This document shows positions 32,041 through 42,500 of a stretch of 64,000 bases of DNA, in pieces. The number at the start of each line of letters is the position of its first letter. Positions within the stretch are counted from its first letter, which is position 1. The DNA is from Rhynochetos jubatus. Taxonomy: Eukaryota; Chordata; Aves; Eurypygiformes; Rhynochetidae. The position numbers and the translations under genes were made by a program. The notes beneath the pieces were generated by a model, which saw only the letters and a list, made by a program, of their open reading frames with translations, was not told the DNA's origin and did not search any database. The stretch lies in assembly GCA_027574665.1 (NCBI GenBank), contig CM050662.1, forward strand, positions 3,192,501 to 3,256,500, read 5' to 3'.

Positions 32041-33094
32041 GCCGGGGCCCACTGCCCCCCCAGCCTGGCTGGGCTCCCATCCCCACTTCCCAGGCTTGAC
32101 ACATGCCTGCCGCTGTGCCCAGTGCCCACTGGTGTGCAAATCTCCTTGCAGAGGGAGTTTATAACCAGGGCTGGGCTGGCTCTGGTGTCCTGCCTTCCCC
32201 CAGCACCGTCCTCATCCATCAGACTGCTCTTCTTGTTCCCAGCTTGTTGAAGTCTCCAGGTTTGCCTGATGTCCTGCTGTTGGGTTAAACTTCCCTCTCT
32301 AGAGGCACATCGTTTTGAAGCATGCCCAGTGCTCCCAACCTGTCCTGCCCACCCTGCCCACCCAGCTCCCTGCTCCAACAAGGGAGCCTCCCTGTACCCA
32401 GGGGCACAGGGACACGCTGCTGCAGACCGCTGTGTGCTCGACCCAAGGAGCTGGTCTGTTTGCCTTCACATTACAGGGAAGGACCACGCAGCAATCCCAA
32501 GGAGACCGTGTTGCAAACACATTCCCTGCCCTGAACAGATTTGAAGCATCTGTGTAAGTGCTTTTGAGCCCCATGATGCAACTGGATTGGTGCTGCCAGG
32601 GTAAGGGCACGGAGGTGGCAATCCACATGCCATGGGATGCCCCGTAGGGTACCAGCAGCTATCGAGATGATGAGAAGATAATTGGGGGCTCAACCTATGT
32701 GGGCAGATCCACCTGGCATAGAGCTCCCCTCTTTGCAATGAGAGGGGCTGTGGGGCAGATGTCAGGGTGGTACAGGACCTTGCTTTAGAGGCACCCTGCC
32801 GTGATGGAGCACTGAGACCTTGCTCCCAAAAAGAACTTGGTGAAGGGGCAAGGGGATGGGTCAGGGGCTGCAAGGAGGGCACCCGCTTTGCTGTTGCATG
32901 CAGGCCACTGCAGGGTTGCATGGTGGGGCTGGGAAAACTCTGCCCTGATGCCAGGGGTCCTTGGCATGGGGGGCTGAGCTGTTGTGCCCCCCCACTGCTG
33001 ATGAGAGCAGCCACCAGCTCTCCGAGGGCACCGGGCCAGAGCCAGCATGCGGGACAGGGTCCGGATGCTGTGGCCCAGCCCCGCACTGGCTGGC
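32041..33094. other. GC-rich background
   Basis: No gene or repeat recognised; unrelated open frames overlap on both strands. Confidence 0.5.
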
Positions 33095-33235
33095 CTCTCA
33101 TTTGTTCTCATTAAAGGCTGGCAGGGTGTCTAATTAGGCAGTGTGAGTGCCAGCGCCCTGCTGACATACACCTGTGCAGACAGACCTCCTCCTCGGCCTG
33201 CCTCGTAATTAGCTTGCAGGATGCTGCCATGCCGC
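33095..33235. promoter_or_regulatory. Candidate conserved non-coding element
   Basis: tttgttctcattaaaggc near 33101, tgtctaattaggcag near 33128 (TAATTA), ctcgtaattagcttgc near 33202 (second TAATTA-type core). Two similar homeodomain words 75 bp apart. Confidence 0.35.
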
Positions 33236-33639
33236 CTGGCAGGACCTGCTCTGGCACCGGGAAACAAAGCTCTTCCTCGCTGGGACATGGCACAGTGCCA
33301 GGCCCCACCAACCGCTGCCAGGACTGGCACTGCAGCCCCACGGCATGCAAACCTTGTGGCCATGGCATCCTCAGGGCCAACCCCTGTAACCCACTCCTGC
33401 GGGTACCACAGGGTGCCCAGCCACATGCCAGCACCCCCAGGCGCCCGATGCACAGGGCAGAGTCAGCCCACCATGGGCACCCAGTTTTTGTGCCCCTTTA
33501 TTCACTCCAGGGCAGTGCCCCGGGCACCTTGGACCATGGAGAGAGCAAACCTTTGCTCTCCATGCTCACCTGTATGTACCCACATGAGCAGCTTGTGGGC
33601 AGGGGCACGGTGAGGATGGGGCGCTTTCTGTAGCCTTGT
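33236..33639. other. GC-rich background
   Basis: Nothing recognised. Confidence 0.5.
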
Positions 33640-33790
33640 GAACTGTGTAGGGATAACGAGCCAGCAGCCACTTTAATTAGATTAATTGGCTCCCATTCGA
33701 CTCCAGAAGAGTTGTCAGGCTGCAAGTGCGTTCCTGCTGTACCTGGCTAATTACAGCACCACAGCCGCCACTCTGCAGCACTGATGGCCA
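33640..33790. promoter_or_regulatory. Candidate conserved non-coding element
   Basis: ctttaattagattaattgg near 33671 with TAATTA followed by ATTAAT, and ctggctaattacagc near 33742. Non-repetitive. Function inferred. Confidence 0.35.
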
Positions 33791-35454
33791 CAGAGAGCCG
33801 GCACCGGGCAAATCTGTGCTGGGGAGATGCTGCCGGGCAAGGGGAGCCTGGGGAGGTATGGCTACTAAAATAAATTGGAGAAGGAAGATCAGGGGGTCCT
33901 GAGGATCCTCCAGGCCCTGAGAAAGGGGGAGAGCTGCAGGAGAGCAAGGGCTGGACCTTGCAATGAGCTGGAACGCAGGGATGGGGTTCAGAAAGCCCAG
34001 GAGCAGAGGATGGGGATAAGGGCTGGGGAAGGTGTTGGGGCAGGAGCCAGAATGATACGGAGGAAGCAGCTAGGGGATGGGATGTCCTGGCTGAGGGGAA
34101 TGCTGTCTGGAGTACCCAGGAAAGCACAGGTAGTGGGGGAAGTTGTGCCTGAGCCCAGGGGACTGGCAGCAGGGGTGGGAGGTGGGGTCATGCTCTGTCC
34201 CTGCTGTCCATGCCCAAAGGAAGAGCAGGCAGGCTGTCAGCAGGAAGCAGGCAGGGCTGGGCAGCTGCTGGGCAGGTGGGGCCAGTGTCTTTCCCAGCTC
34301 TGCTGGGCATGGGCACATCAAGCTCCTCTCTGGCAGTGGAGCTGCTCAGAGGCACCGGCTATTTAAAAAAGCCACCCACGAAAGAAGCAAGGAGGTGACA
34401 GCCTAAAAATAACCACCTGGGCTGGGGTGGCAAGGTGCCACTTCCCCACAGACTGGAGAGTGGGAGGCAGTACCAGGCTCTATTTTTATTCCTCTTGTCC
34501 TCAGCCTGTTATTAAAGTGCTGGCCTGTGGTGCCCACTGCAGCTGGTTGCAGCCTTTGCCCACGCAGATGGCCCGTGCTCCAGGGCACTGTGTTTCCCTG
34601 GAGGCACAACCCACCCATGGCCAATGCTGGGAGTGCAAAAAGGCTGGTGAGCAGGAGCATGGCAGCTCCAGGAGGCAAATAGTGTGCCAGACCCCCCCTA
34701 CACCTCCCCAACAGACACCCCACAACCCCGCTGGGGACCAGGGCTACTGCAGGTGGCTGGTACCCTTAGGATTTGCCCAGCTGTGGGATGCCAGCAGTTC
34801 CCCAGGGTGTCTCTCAGGAGAGGCAGCGGCTGTGCACATGGGTTGGGAAGACACATCTGTACACACGTGTGTGCAGAGCATGCGTGATCCTACACGCCAC
34901 TTCACCACGCAATGACAGAGCATGGCATGGGGACGGGCTGGACCCTGAGTGTACCCGGGACAGCACCTGCTGCGGAAAGGGGAAGAGCTTGCAGGTTCAG
35001 GTGGGTAACCGGCGCCCGCTGTGCATGCCATCAGCCCCATAGCTGTCCTGGCATCCTGGTGTGGAGGGCACACAATGGCCCACATCCACATGGGATTGTG
35101 GAGGGAGGTTCCTCATACAGCTCAGCCATGAGCCCCCAAACCCCATCACAGAATCCCACGGTGCTCCCAGCACCTGTACAGATCCTGCAGTCCCCAAACC
35201 CCACGTGGCCCTATAAGATACCAACCTACAAATCTCCTGACCACAGAACAGGTCACATCCCTGAGTGCCAGTGCAGCAGCCCAGGATGCCTGCCCAGCTT
35301 GTGAGCCCCAGCACACATCCTTCCCATGCCCATGTGTTCCTGAGGGATACAGACCCCACGCCCCCCGCACTGGTCCCCACATGGGGTGGCTGGGGAGGTG
35401 ATGGCACTGCCAGGAGACCAGTAGATTGGCGGGGAGAACAGTAGGGAGGAAGGC
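33791..35454. other. Purine-rich to GC-rich background
   Basis: From about 33870 to 34160 the + strand is unusually purine-rich (ggaga, gggatgggg words). No gene; open frames here are compositional. A short CA/TG word cluster lies near 34855-34875. Confidence 0.5.
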
Positions 35455-35700
35455 AGCCGCTCCATCCTCAGGTGTGTATAGGAGATGTTCAGCTGGGAGC
35501 TTGTTAGCCAAGACATTAGCAGCCCTTGCAAAGAGCTGACGCGGCTGCAGCACACACATCCCCGGGGCTCCCAGGGGAGCCTGCACTTCGATTCGTGCAG
35601 CACACGAGGCCCCCAGAACAGACGCAGCTTGGAGGGAATTATTTTTTCACTGGTGAATGTTAATCCCAGCTCAGCTAATGCCTCTGCAGTGGCTTGCCTG
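35455..35700. promoter_or_regulatory. Candidate conserved non-coding element
   Basis: A balanced block with retained CpGs (gctgacgcggctg near 35536, cacttcgattcgtgc near 35585) and gagggaattattttttcac near 35633, followed by gaatgttaatcccagc near 35655. Open frames are overlapping and unrecognised. Confidence 0.35.
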
Positions 35701-36109
35701 GGCCCCCCTCCAGGCTGGCTGCTTCCCTCGCTGGCTGGCAGGCAGGCGAGGGGGGCTGAGTGGGGCAGTCTTAGCCCGTGGCTCACTCTGGGAAGCTGCT
35801 GTGCCCATGTCGAAGTGCTATGTCCAGGATGGAGGGCCAAGGGAGGAGGGTGGATGAGCTGCCCATGCCCAGCACCTAATGGATAGTGTGGCCCCAGGTA
35901 CATGGGGGGACAACCTTAGTATGCAGCTGAGGGGCCACGTACCCCTGGGGATGGTGGGGTTGGTTGTCAGCAGTAGGGTGTGGGGGTGTCTGGTACCCCA
36001 GCTCTGGTCCCACAGGGGATGTGGGAAAGAGCGGGGTGGTGGGAGTGGTGAAAGGGCTTCCCCAGCTGGGGAGGAGGGTAACTGTGTGGTACAGACTGAG
36101 CCTGTCAGG
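35701..36109. other. GC-rich background
   Basis: Nothing recognised. Confidence 0.5.
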
Positions 36110-36250
36110 CTTCCCTCCGACAGCGTGTCCCGGGGCGCCTTCCCCATCAATAATAAATAACAGCCCAGAGAGGAGGGGATTAACAAGGACGGGTGAGGCA
36201 GTTATTTCCTAATTGATGGTTTTGCATTCCTGCAGAGGCTGGAACCACAG
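36110..36250. promoter_or_regulatory. Candidate conserved non-coding element
   Basis: catcaataataaataacagc near 36145, gggattaacaaggacggg near 36177 and ttatttcctaattgatgg near 36202. AT-richer than its flanks, with CpGs retained at its left edge. Confidence 0.35.
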
Positions 36251-36699
36251 CCATCCTGATGCTACTGTGGGGAGGAGGTGCTTCCTCCCCACAGCTTTGC
36301 CAGGGAAAGGCAGGCAGGGTAAAGGCAGGCAGCTCCCGGGCAGAGTGGGCAGCGGGGGCACAGCACAGCCAGTCAGAGGGGCAGTGGCAGTCCTGTCCCA
36401 CAGGACCCATGAGCCCTTGACAGGGGACAGCCACGGGGTCCAGCCAAGGCTTGGTGCTTTTCCTCTCACCCTCTATTTAACTTTATTTCTACAAAACCTT
36501 TAGAGGAGTGACCAAAATCCCAGCGTACTGCCCCATTCCCTGCTCAGAGAGACTGGGATGCAGGTTGTGCCATCTCCTGCCTTGCCCAGGATTTGGGGCA
36601 TCCCAGCTGGGCGAGAGAGGGGAGCAGGATAGGATCCCTGGGCAGCCCAGACAGCTTGAATTTCCATGTGGGTTCAGCCAAGCTAAAACCAGCTCTGGG
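36251..36699. other. GC-rich background
   Basis: Nothing recognised apart from a short AT-rich word run at 36472-36500. Confidence 0.5.
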
Positions 36700-36750
36700 A
36701 GGAGGCTGGGCCAGTTTTGGAGATATAATTATGTATAAAAACAGCCTGGC
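36700..36750. promoter_or_regulatory. Small AT-rich word cluster
   Basis: gatataattatgtataaaa near 36723 combines a TAATTA core with a TATA-like word. No downstream exon was recognised, so it is not called a promoter. Confidence 0.2.
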
Positions 36751-38954
36751 CTTGTCTATGTGTGGAGGAGCCGCGTCCAGCTCTGATGCTCATGACACGC
36801 TGGGGCCCGACGGGACCATGCCAGCCTTTTGGGACCCCAGACCTTGGCTTGGTCATGGTGGGGTCTTTCCCCTCAGCAGAGCCAGGCTGCAGGCAGGGGT
36901 GTGCCCAGTCACCACTGTACAGGAGGCTGGTGGCCCGCTCCTGCAGCATGGCCTGTTTCCTATCCCTCTCCACCGTGATGGGAGGGGGAAGAGCTCGTCG
37001 AGTGCCAGATGGTGCCATTTAATATATTTTTTCTGGGTGAGGTTGGAATCTGCTCATGCCTGTGAACAGGACCTCAGGAGACCGACACAGGCAGCACCGG
37101 GCTGAGAACCCTCCTGCCTTTTGGCTCAGCGATTTCTCATCTAGAAACAGAAGCTTTGCAGCAAGCCCCAAAGCATCTTCCAAGGCTTCTCCTCACTTAG
37201 CAAACCTCCATTGCTGCAGGGGGCAGCATGGTGACCCCACCCCACTTCAGGGTGATTTTGCCCAGCCATTCAGGCTTGCCCTGCCCAGCTTGCCTGCCTT
37301 TCCCAAGAGCGAGGAAACCAGTCGGCTTGAGAGACCTGAGGAGGAAGGGGGGAGATGGTCACAGAGGCAGAGCTTGTGCTGGGGTGGTGACGCAGGTGCT
37401 GCCTGCCAGATTGCTGCATGTGGCCTCCGCGCAGCTCGCAATTATCCGGGGTAATGGCAGGGGAGGGTGACCCAGATAGCATGGGGAGGAGGATAATAAG
37501 GAAGATGTAAGTGAGGCTTTGGGAGCAGGAAATGGTGTGAGAGGGACAAGAGAGAGAGGAAAGGGCCTCTAGGATGAACCCTGAGCTCAGAGGTTGACCC
37601 CACACAGCCCAGAGCATCCCTGCAGCACATGTCATCCCTAATCCAGGCAATACACCCCTTGGTAACCTAAAATGTCCCCTTCAGGATCTATGGCCCTGTA
37701 TGGTTTGGGGTGGAAAAAGGAGTAGGCAGAGGACAGGACTGGCAGCAGTGTCTGCCTTTCCCAGTGAGCACTCCTGGCTGAGGTGAGCAGAGAGGCTCAG
37801 AGAAGGCTGTGCTGGAGGGGCTGCACATCACCACGCTGCCGTAGTGAGCCCTGCTCGGCTCGCAGGAGGGATACAGTGCTCAGCACAGGGCCATCCACCA
37901 TTCCCAGGGCTGGGTGTCACACAGCTACAGGGACTTTGCTGGAGGGCACCTTGCGGGAGAGCACCTGCAGGTCTGCAAAGAGGGGACTGGGGCTCCTGCC
38001 CTTGCTGAGCACTGTTCCTCCTTGCAAAGGGTCCACGCAGCAGTTCTGGGACCCAACTGGCCCACACCAAACAGTATTTCCTTATAAATCTCTCAGCCCT
38101 CTCCCATCATCCCTTCTCCACAAAGAGCTGAGGAAGCAGAGGTCTGAGCCAGCGCTCGTCCATCACCATGGAGAAGTGTCCACACGCTGCTGCCACCTGC
38201 TCTGGCCACCTTGGCAATCCACTGCAGCTACTTCCCTGGGGAAAATGCTGCCTGTTTGCTGCCACTGAGCTGCAGTCCCTCTGTGTGACTTGATTTCGCC
38301 TCTGGCTCACCCTAGGCTGGGGGAGAGCTCACCTCTCCCCTCTCAGGTTGGTCTTTGAGACTGATTTTCTGAGCCCAGCAAGGAAGAGTAGCAAAAGTGG
38401 GTACCGCCCATCTGAGCATGATGCTGATGACTTGCTAGCAGTGCAGAGCATTTAAAATAAAGGAAACAGGGGATGGTGTGGAATCAGGCCAGCACTACTG
38501 CACTCCATGATGGGAGGACAACCCCTGAACTGCCCCAGGCTAGGGATGCTTGTCCCCAGCCTGGTGGCCAGCCACACTTAAAGTCAAAGCCAAGGGTCTT
38601 CGTCCCAGCACATCCTGGTGGTGATGTGTCCACAGCACAGAGCAAGGGTTTGGTTTGGGTTGGTGCTTGGCTCTGAGCTGCAGACCTCAGTGGGGCACAG
38701 GGTCTCATTCGAGGCTTTATTTGGGGGAGTGGAGTCTGCCCCAGTACTGCAGTGGGTCAGGAGGAGCAGATTTGGGGAGGGGAGCTGCAGAAAAGGGATC
38801 TTCTGCTCCATCGGTGTGTTGTGAGGGTGTCACCAAGTAACCTCACATCAGCATTTTGGCTGGAGGGTGTTTGCTGGTGGAGGACAGCATTGGTCCGGGC
38901 ACCGGCAAGGAGCTGGGGAACAACACCCAGAAGAGCAGCACCAGCGTTTCCAAG
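36751..38954. other. GC-rich background
   Basis: Ordinary sequence; a balanced stretch at 37110-37210 (cagcgatttctcatctag) may be part of a small element. No gene or repeat recognised. Confidence 0.5.
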
Positions 38955-39020
38955 CAATCCGGGCTCATCTTCGTGTGATATTTTAAGTGGCAGAAAAGAA
39001 AATAAAAATTACAAGGGAGG
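38955..39020. promoter_or_regulatory. Small AT-rich island
   Basis: gtgatattttaagtggcag near 38975 followed by aaaagaaaataaaaattac near 38993. Sharp edges with GC-rich flanks. Confidence 0.25.
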
Positions 39021-39169
39021 GTGGGAGAGAGGATGTGCTGGAAGGAGGGGAGAAGCTTCCCCTCTTCCCTCCCACGCAGCCCCACGGCTCCAGGGGACAC
39101 GGTGGGCTGGGGTGATGCGGCTGGGGCGCCAGGACACGCGGCTTTTTGCAGGCTGGGTTTGGAAGGGGA

Positions 39170-39510
39170 GGGAGCATGACATCTTCCTCGACAGGCTCGA
39201 GCGTGACTCAACGTCACCTACTTTCCACCACGACGACTTCTGCCGCTTCATCTTCTCAGCTCAAATCTGGGGCTCAGAATGCTCGAACGTGGCTACGGAG
39301 GGGGGCTGAGGGGAGGAGGCCGTGATGAGGAGGATGCACTGCTTCCTCCTTCGCTGGCCCTGAGGGTTCCTCCGCCAGCCCTGAGGGTTCCTCCGCCCCG
39401 GGGAAGGGAGTACTGAGAGCCCTGCAAAGCCACTCTTTCATTAATTGAATATTCAATTTTCAAAATAACCTTGAGGAGCTAAATGAAGAGGCTGGGAAGA
39501 GATAGCTAAT
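39170..39510. promoter_or_regulatory. Candidate conserved element with AP-1/CRE dyad and 16-bp palindrome
   Basis: The left part is CpG-retaining and contains gtgactcaacgtcac at 39203-39217: an exact AP-1 word (tgactca) fused to a CRE half (acgtca), the outer gtgac/gtcac arms being exact inverted repeats. The right part is AT-rich and contains aattgaatattcaatt at 39443-39458, a perfect 16-bp palindrome. A 21-bp GC-rich duplication interrupts the two parts. Enhancer function is inferred. Confidence 0.4.
39355..39400 (+). repeat. 21-bp tandem duplication
   Basis: ccctgagggttcctccgcc appears twice in a row (from about 39358 and 39379) with no substitutions in the core. Likely recent slippage. 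Confidence 0.85.
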
Positions 39511-40504
39511 TGTCAGCTGCACCTGCTCAGCACACAACCACAAAAACGCTGCTTCTAGCTTCCTTCCAGCCCACTCACACGATTTATACTTTTTTTTCTT
39601 CACCGAGCCGTTACGTCAATGCAGAGGGCACAGCAGCCTTGCAGGGCACAAGAAGCATGCTGGGCCCTGGTGCATGGGGTGTGACAAGGGAACTGGGGCT
39701 GCAAAAGCTGGCGAGTGGTTTGGCTGGCCCTGGGCGATGTTTTTTTGCAGGGCTGGGAGAGTGGGGTGGGATGTGCATGGGGATATGGCCCCACAAGGGG
39801 TGCTGCACCTCAGGGTGGCCACGCTGTGAGCACCCACCAGGTTCAGGTGTCCCCTGGACTGTGCTGTCTCCATGGGGAGATTGCAGAGGGATGCAACGGG
39901 CTGCACAGGCTGGCAGGGACTGGGGAACCCTGAACCCATGCTTGGGGGTTGTGCTTGTCCCCATGTGCAGCCCAGGATCTGCAGCCGGCAACATCGAGCC
40001 AAGTCTGAGGTTCTGTGCCTTCGCTCAGCACCTGGCCCTGCTCCACAACTGCCCATAGTGCTGATACTGGCTTCTCCCTCCTTCCTTTGGGAAACCCCCT
40101 GCCCCCGCATCAGAGCCACATCATGTGCCTGCTCTCACCCTGGAAAAGCCCCAGCTCCCCTCTGTGCTGTTCACCCCTGTCCATGGGCCGTTTTCCCCAG
40201 TGGGAACAGCACAACTTGCTCTTCCTGGAGATGCTGAGCCCCCAGCCTGGGCATGCTGGGGTGGAGGGTGTCCTGCCCACTCAGGCCCAGAGCTGTGGGT
40301 GCATGCAGGAGCACGAGGCACCTCTGCAGCCCCTGCATGGCTGACTGCATGCAGGAGTGACAGGCAGGGCTCTGCTCCTACCATGGCATGGAGCAGGCAG
40401 CGTCCTGAGGGAAGGGACCTCGCCACGGGGGCAGCCAGACTGGGCCATATGCTGCCTTTCACCAGTCCTGGCTGGGCCTGCCTCTCCAAACCACTCCCTG
40501 CCTC
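39511..40504. other. GC-rich background
   Basis: No gene or repeat recognised. Overlapping open frames on both strands lack domains. Confidence 0.5.
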
Positions 40505-40760
40505 CACACTTGGCTGCATTAATAATCAGCCGGCTGATGGGGAAGGATTTACCAGCTGTTTTTCATGACTCCACTGGCCTCAGATAAATCAGGGAGGGGG
40601 TGTCGCATGGCGTTTGCCAAGGGCTTGATGGATGGTGCCGAGCGAGCGGATCGCTCACACGCTGACACTTACAGACTCTGTCAGGTTGGTGGAGAGCTCG
40701 GGATTAATGGCCCCAATCAAGCGGGAGGGAATTGCTGGGGTGGTAACCAGCCCACCCCAC
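40505..40760. promoter_or_regulatory. Candidate conserved non-coding element
   Basis: tgcattaataatcagccgg near 40515, cagataaatcaggg near 40581, the CpG-rich gagcgagcggatcgc near 40641, and gggattaatggccccaatc near 40701. Mixed AT words and retained CpGs in non-repetitive sequence. Confidence 0.4.
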
Positions 40761-40884
40761 GCCGCAGCATCTCTCCCGCCCCAGCCCTGCCCCACACGGG
40801 GGCTGCCACTGGGGCCCCCTCCCCTTCCCCAGCTTCCCCACTGGCTGGGCTAGCATGGGCAGCTTCCCCAGCCCCGGCGGCAGG

Positions 40885-41010
40885 ATGGAGATTAGCTCTG
40901 AAAAGCTGAGCACACACAATATTTCCAAAGCAATTGCAAGCGAAGCAGGGAGCAGCTGTGGGCTGAGCAGCCTGCCTCCCTCAATACCAGCAACATCTGG
41001 ATGTAGCAGC
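40885..41010. promoter_or_regulatory. Weak candidate regulatory block
   Basis: cacacacaatatttcc near 40911 and aaagcaattgcaagcg near 40927 (C/EBP-like attgcaa word). Short and uncertain. Confidence 0.25.
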
Positions 41011-41629
41011 TGTGCCGGCAAGTGAAACCTGTTCGGGGTGAGGGGAAAGGGTGTAGGACCCCATCGCTCAGCGTGGCATGTGCTGCTAGGCTGGTGATGA
41101 GAAACCTGCCTCCAGCTTCAGGTATCTGCTCGCAGGCTAATTCACCAGAGGCAGCATCTCCTCCCTGTGCTGTAGGGCAGGGTGCTGGGCATGCCCCCCT
41201 GTGCATGCCCCCCTGTGCACCCATCACTCTTGGAGAGCACTGGTCCCAATTCTCTGGGGTGTGGGGGGACCCTTTGCCCTGGAACCATGGTACATTGCAG
41301 GGTGCTAACCCCTGCCTTCGGCTTTCTTGTGGTCCCTGTTGTGTAGGACCACCTCCCATGGCACGGGTGCTGGGGAGTGTGGGTGCCCCAGGAGGGGCTG
41401 GGTGCCTCAGTGTGGAGCCCAGCTCTGCTCCAACCATCTCTAGCATCGCTAGAACAGAGCATATTTTAAAGGAGAGCTTTCAAGTGAGGTGAAACTCGAG
41501 GAGGCTGTAGCTTGAGGCTTGCAGTTGATTACTGGGGGCTGCTGGAACCCAACCCCAGGATGGAGGGATACCCCAGCAAGCAAGGTACCAGCACAGCCCT
41601 CCCTGCCCTGTGAACATAATGCATCACTG
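41011..41629. other. GC-rich background with 14-bp duplication
   Basis: atgcccccctgtgc is directly duplicated at 41191-41218. Otherwise nothing recognised. Confidence 0.55.
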
Positions 41630-41720
41630 CACATGCACAGCCTACTCTGCACACCACAGCCCCATGCACACACGTGTGCACACACACACACGGAGCACCC
41701 CTGGAAACACAAAGATGTGT
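41630..41720. repeat. CA-rich patch
   Basis: Short run of cacac and gtgtgcac words including (CA)n at 41677-41690. Same type as the other CA/TG patches in the window. Confidence 0.75.
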
Positions 41721-42419
41721 GCACGCACAGCTCGTGTTCCCCTGCCACTGCCCCCTGTACACTCTGCCCACCCAGTCCCCCCACACACCCACCTTCTGGC
41801 TTCATCACTTTAGAACCCCTGGGCCACGTGAGAACCGTGGGAACAGCGGGAGGGGTGAGTGTGGTGGCACCAGGGGCCAGGGGCACTCAGCAGCCCCATT
41901 GGCTCTGAGTCCCTGGTGCAAAGCAGAGCTTCTGCATGCTAGGGCTGCTGGGCATGTGTGCCACTGGGGATATGAACACTCAGCCTGGCCACAGCCCATT
42001 CGTGTCAGTGGTGATGGGACAGTGCAGCAGTGTCAGGTGCTGGCACTCATTTCCTGGCCTCTCTCCTCCTGGCCAAGAGGATGAGGGAGTCAAGAGCTTT
42101 GTACTGTTACTGGGAATACGGGAATGCCGCACTGGGTTCCTGGTGCCATCTCCCAGCCCCACACAGTCGTGAGGATGGGCAGAGCAAGCTGTTGGCACAC
42201 AAGGTGCTTGCCCCTCTCCCCCAACCCCAGGCTGGCCTGGGGACAGGGCACTGGGGGGCAGTCCCACATCCCCACTGGGCCCCGCTGCCCTCTTAGGGAC
42301 ATTCTCTCAGGGTCCTGAGACCAAGAGACCATGTCTTGATGACACCCCTCCTGCCTATGCCAGCCATGCCAGGAAACAGCGTGGCAGCAGGGCCCGGGCA
42401 TGCTTCACAAGAGCTCCAG
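41721..42419. other. GC-rich background
   Basis: Nothing recognised. Confidence 0.5.
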
Positions 42420-42500
42420 CAAACACCTTTTTGAAGCCAAAGCAAATGAATTATTCCATTTAATTTGGGGTCATGAACAGCAGTGCAGGCAACAGCGCTG
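42420..42500. promoter_or_regulatory. Small AT-rich island
   Basis: gcaaatgaattattccattt near 42442 then aatttggggtcatgaac near 42460. Isolated AT-rich words in GC-rich flanks. Confidence 0.25.
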
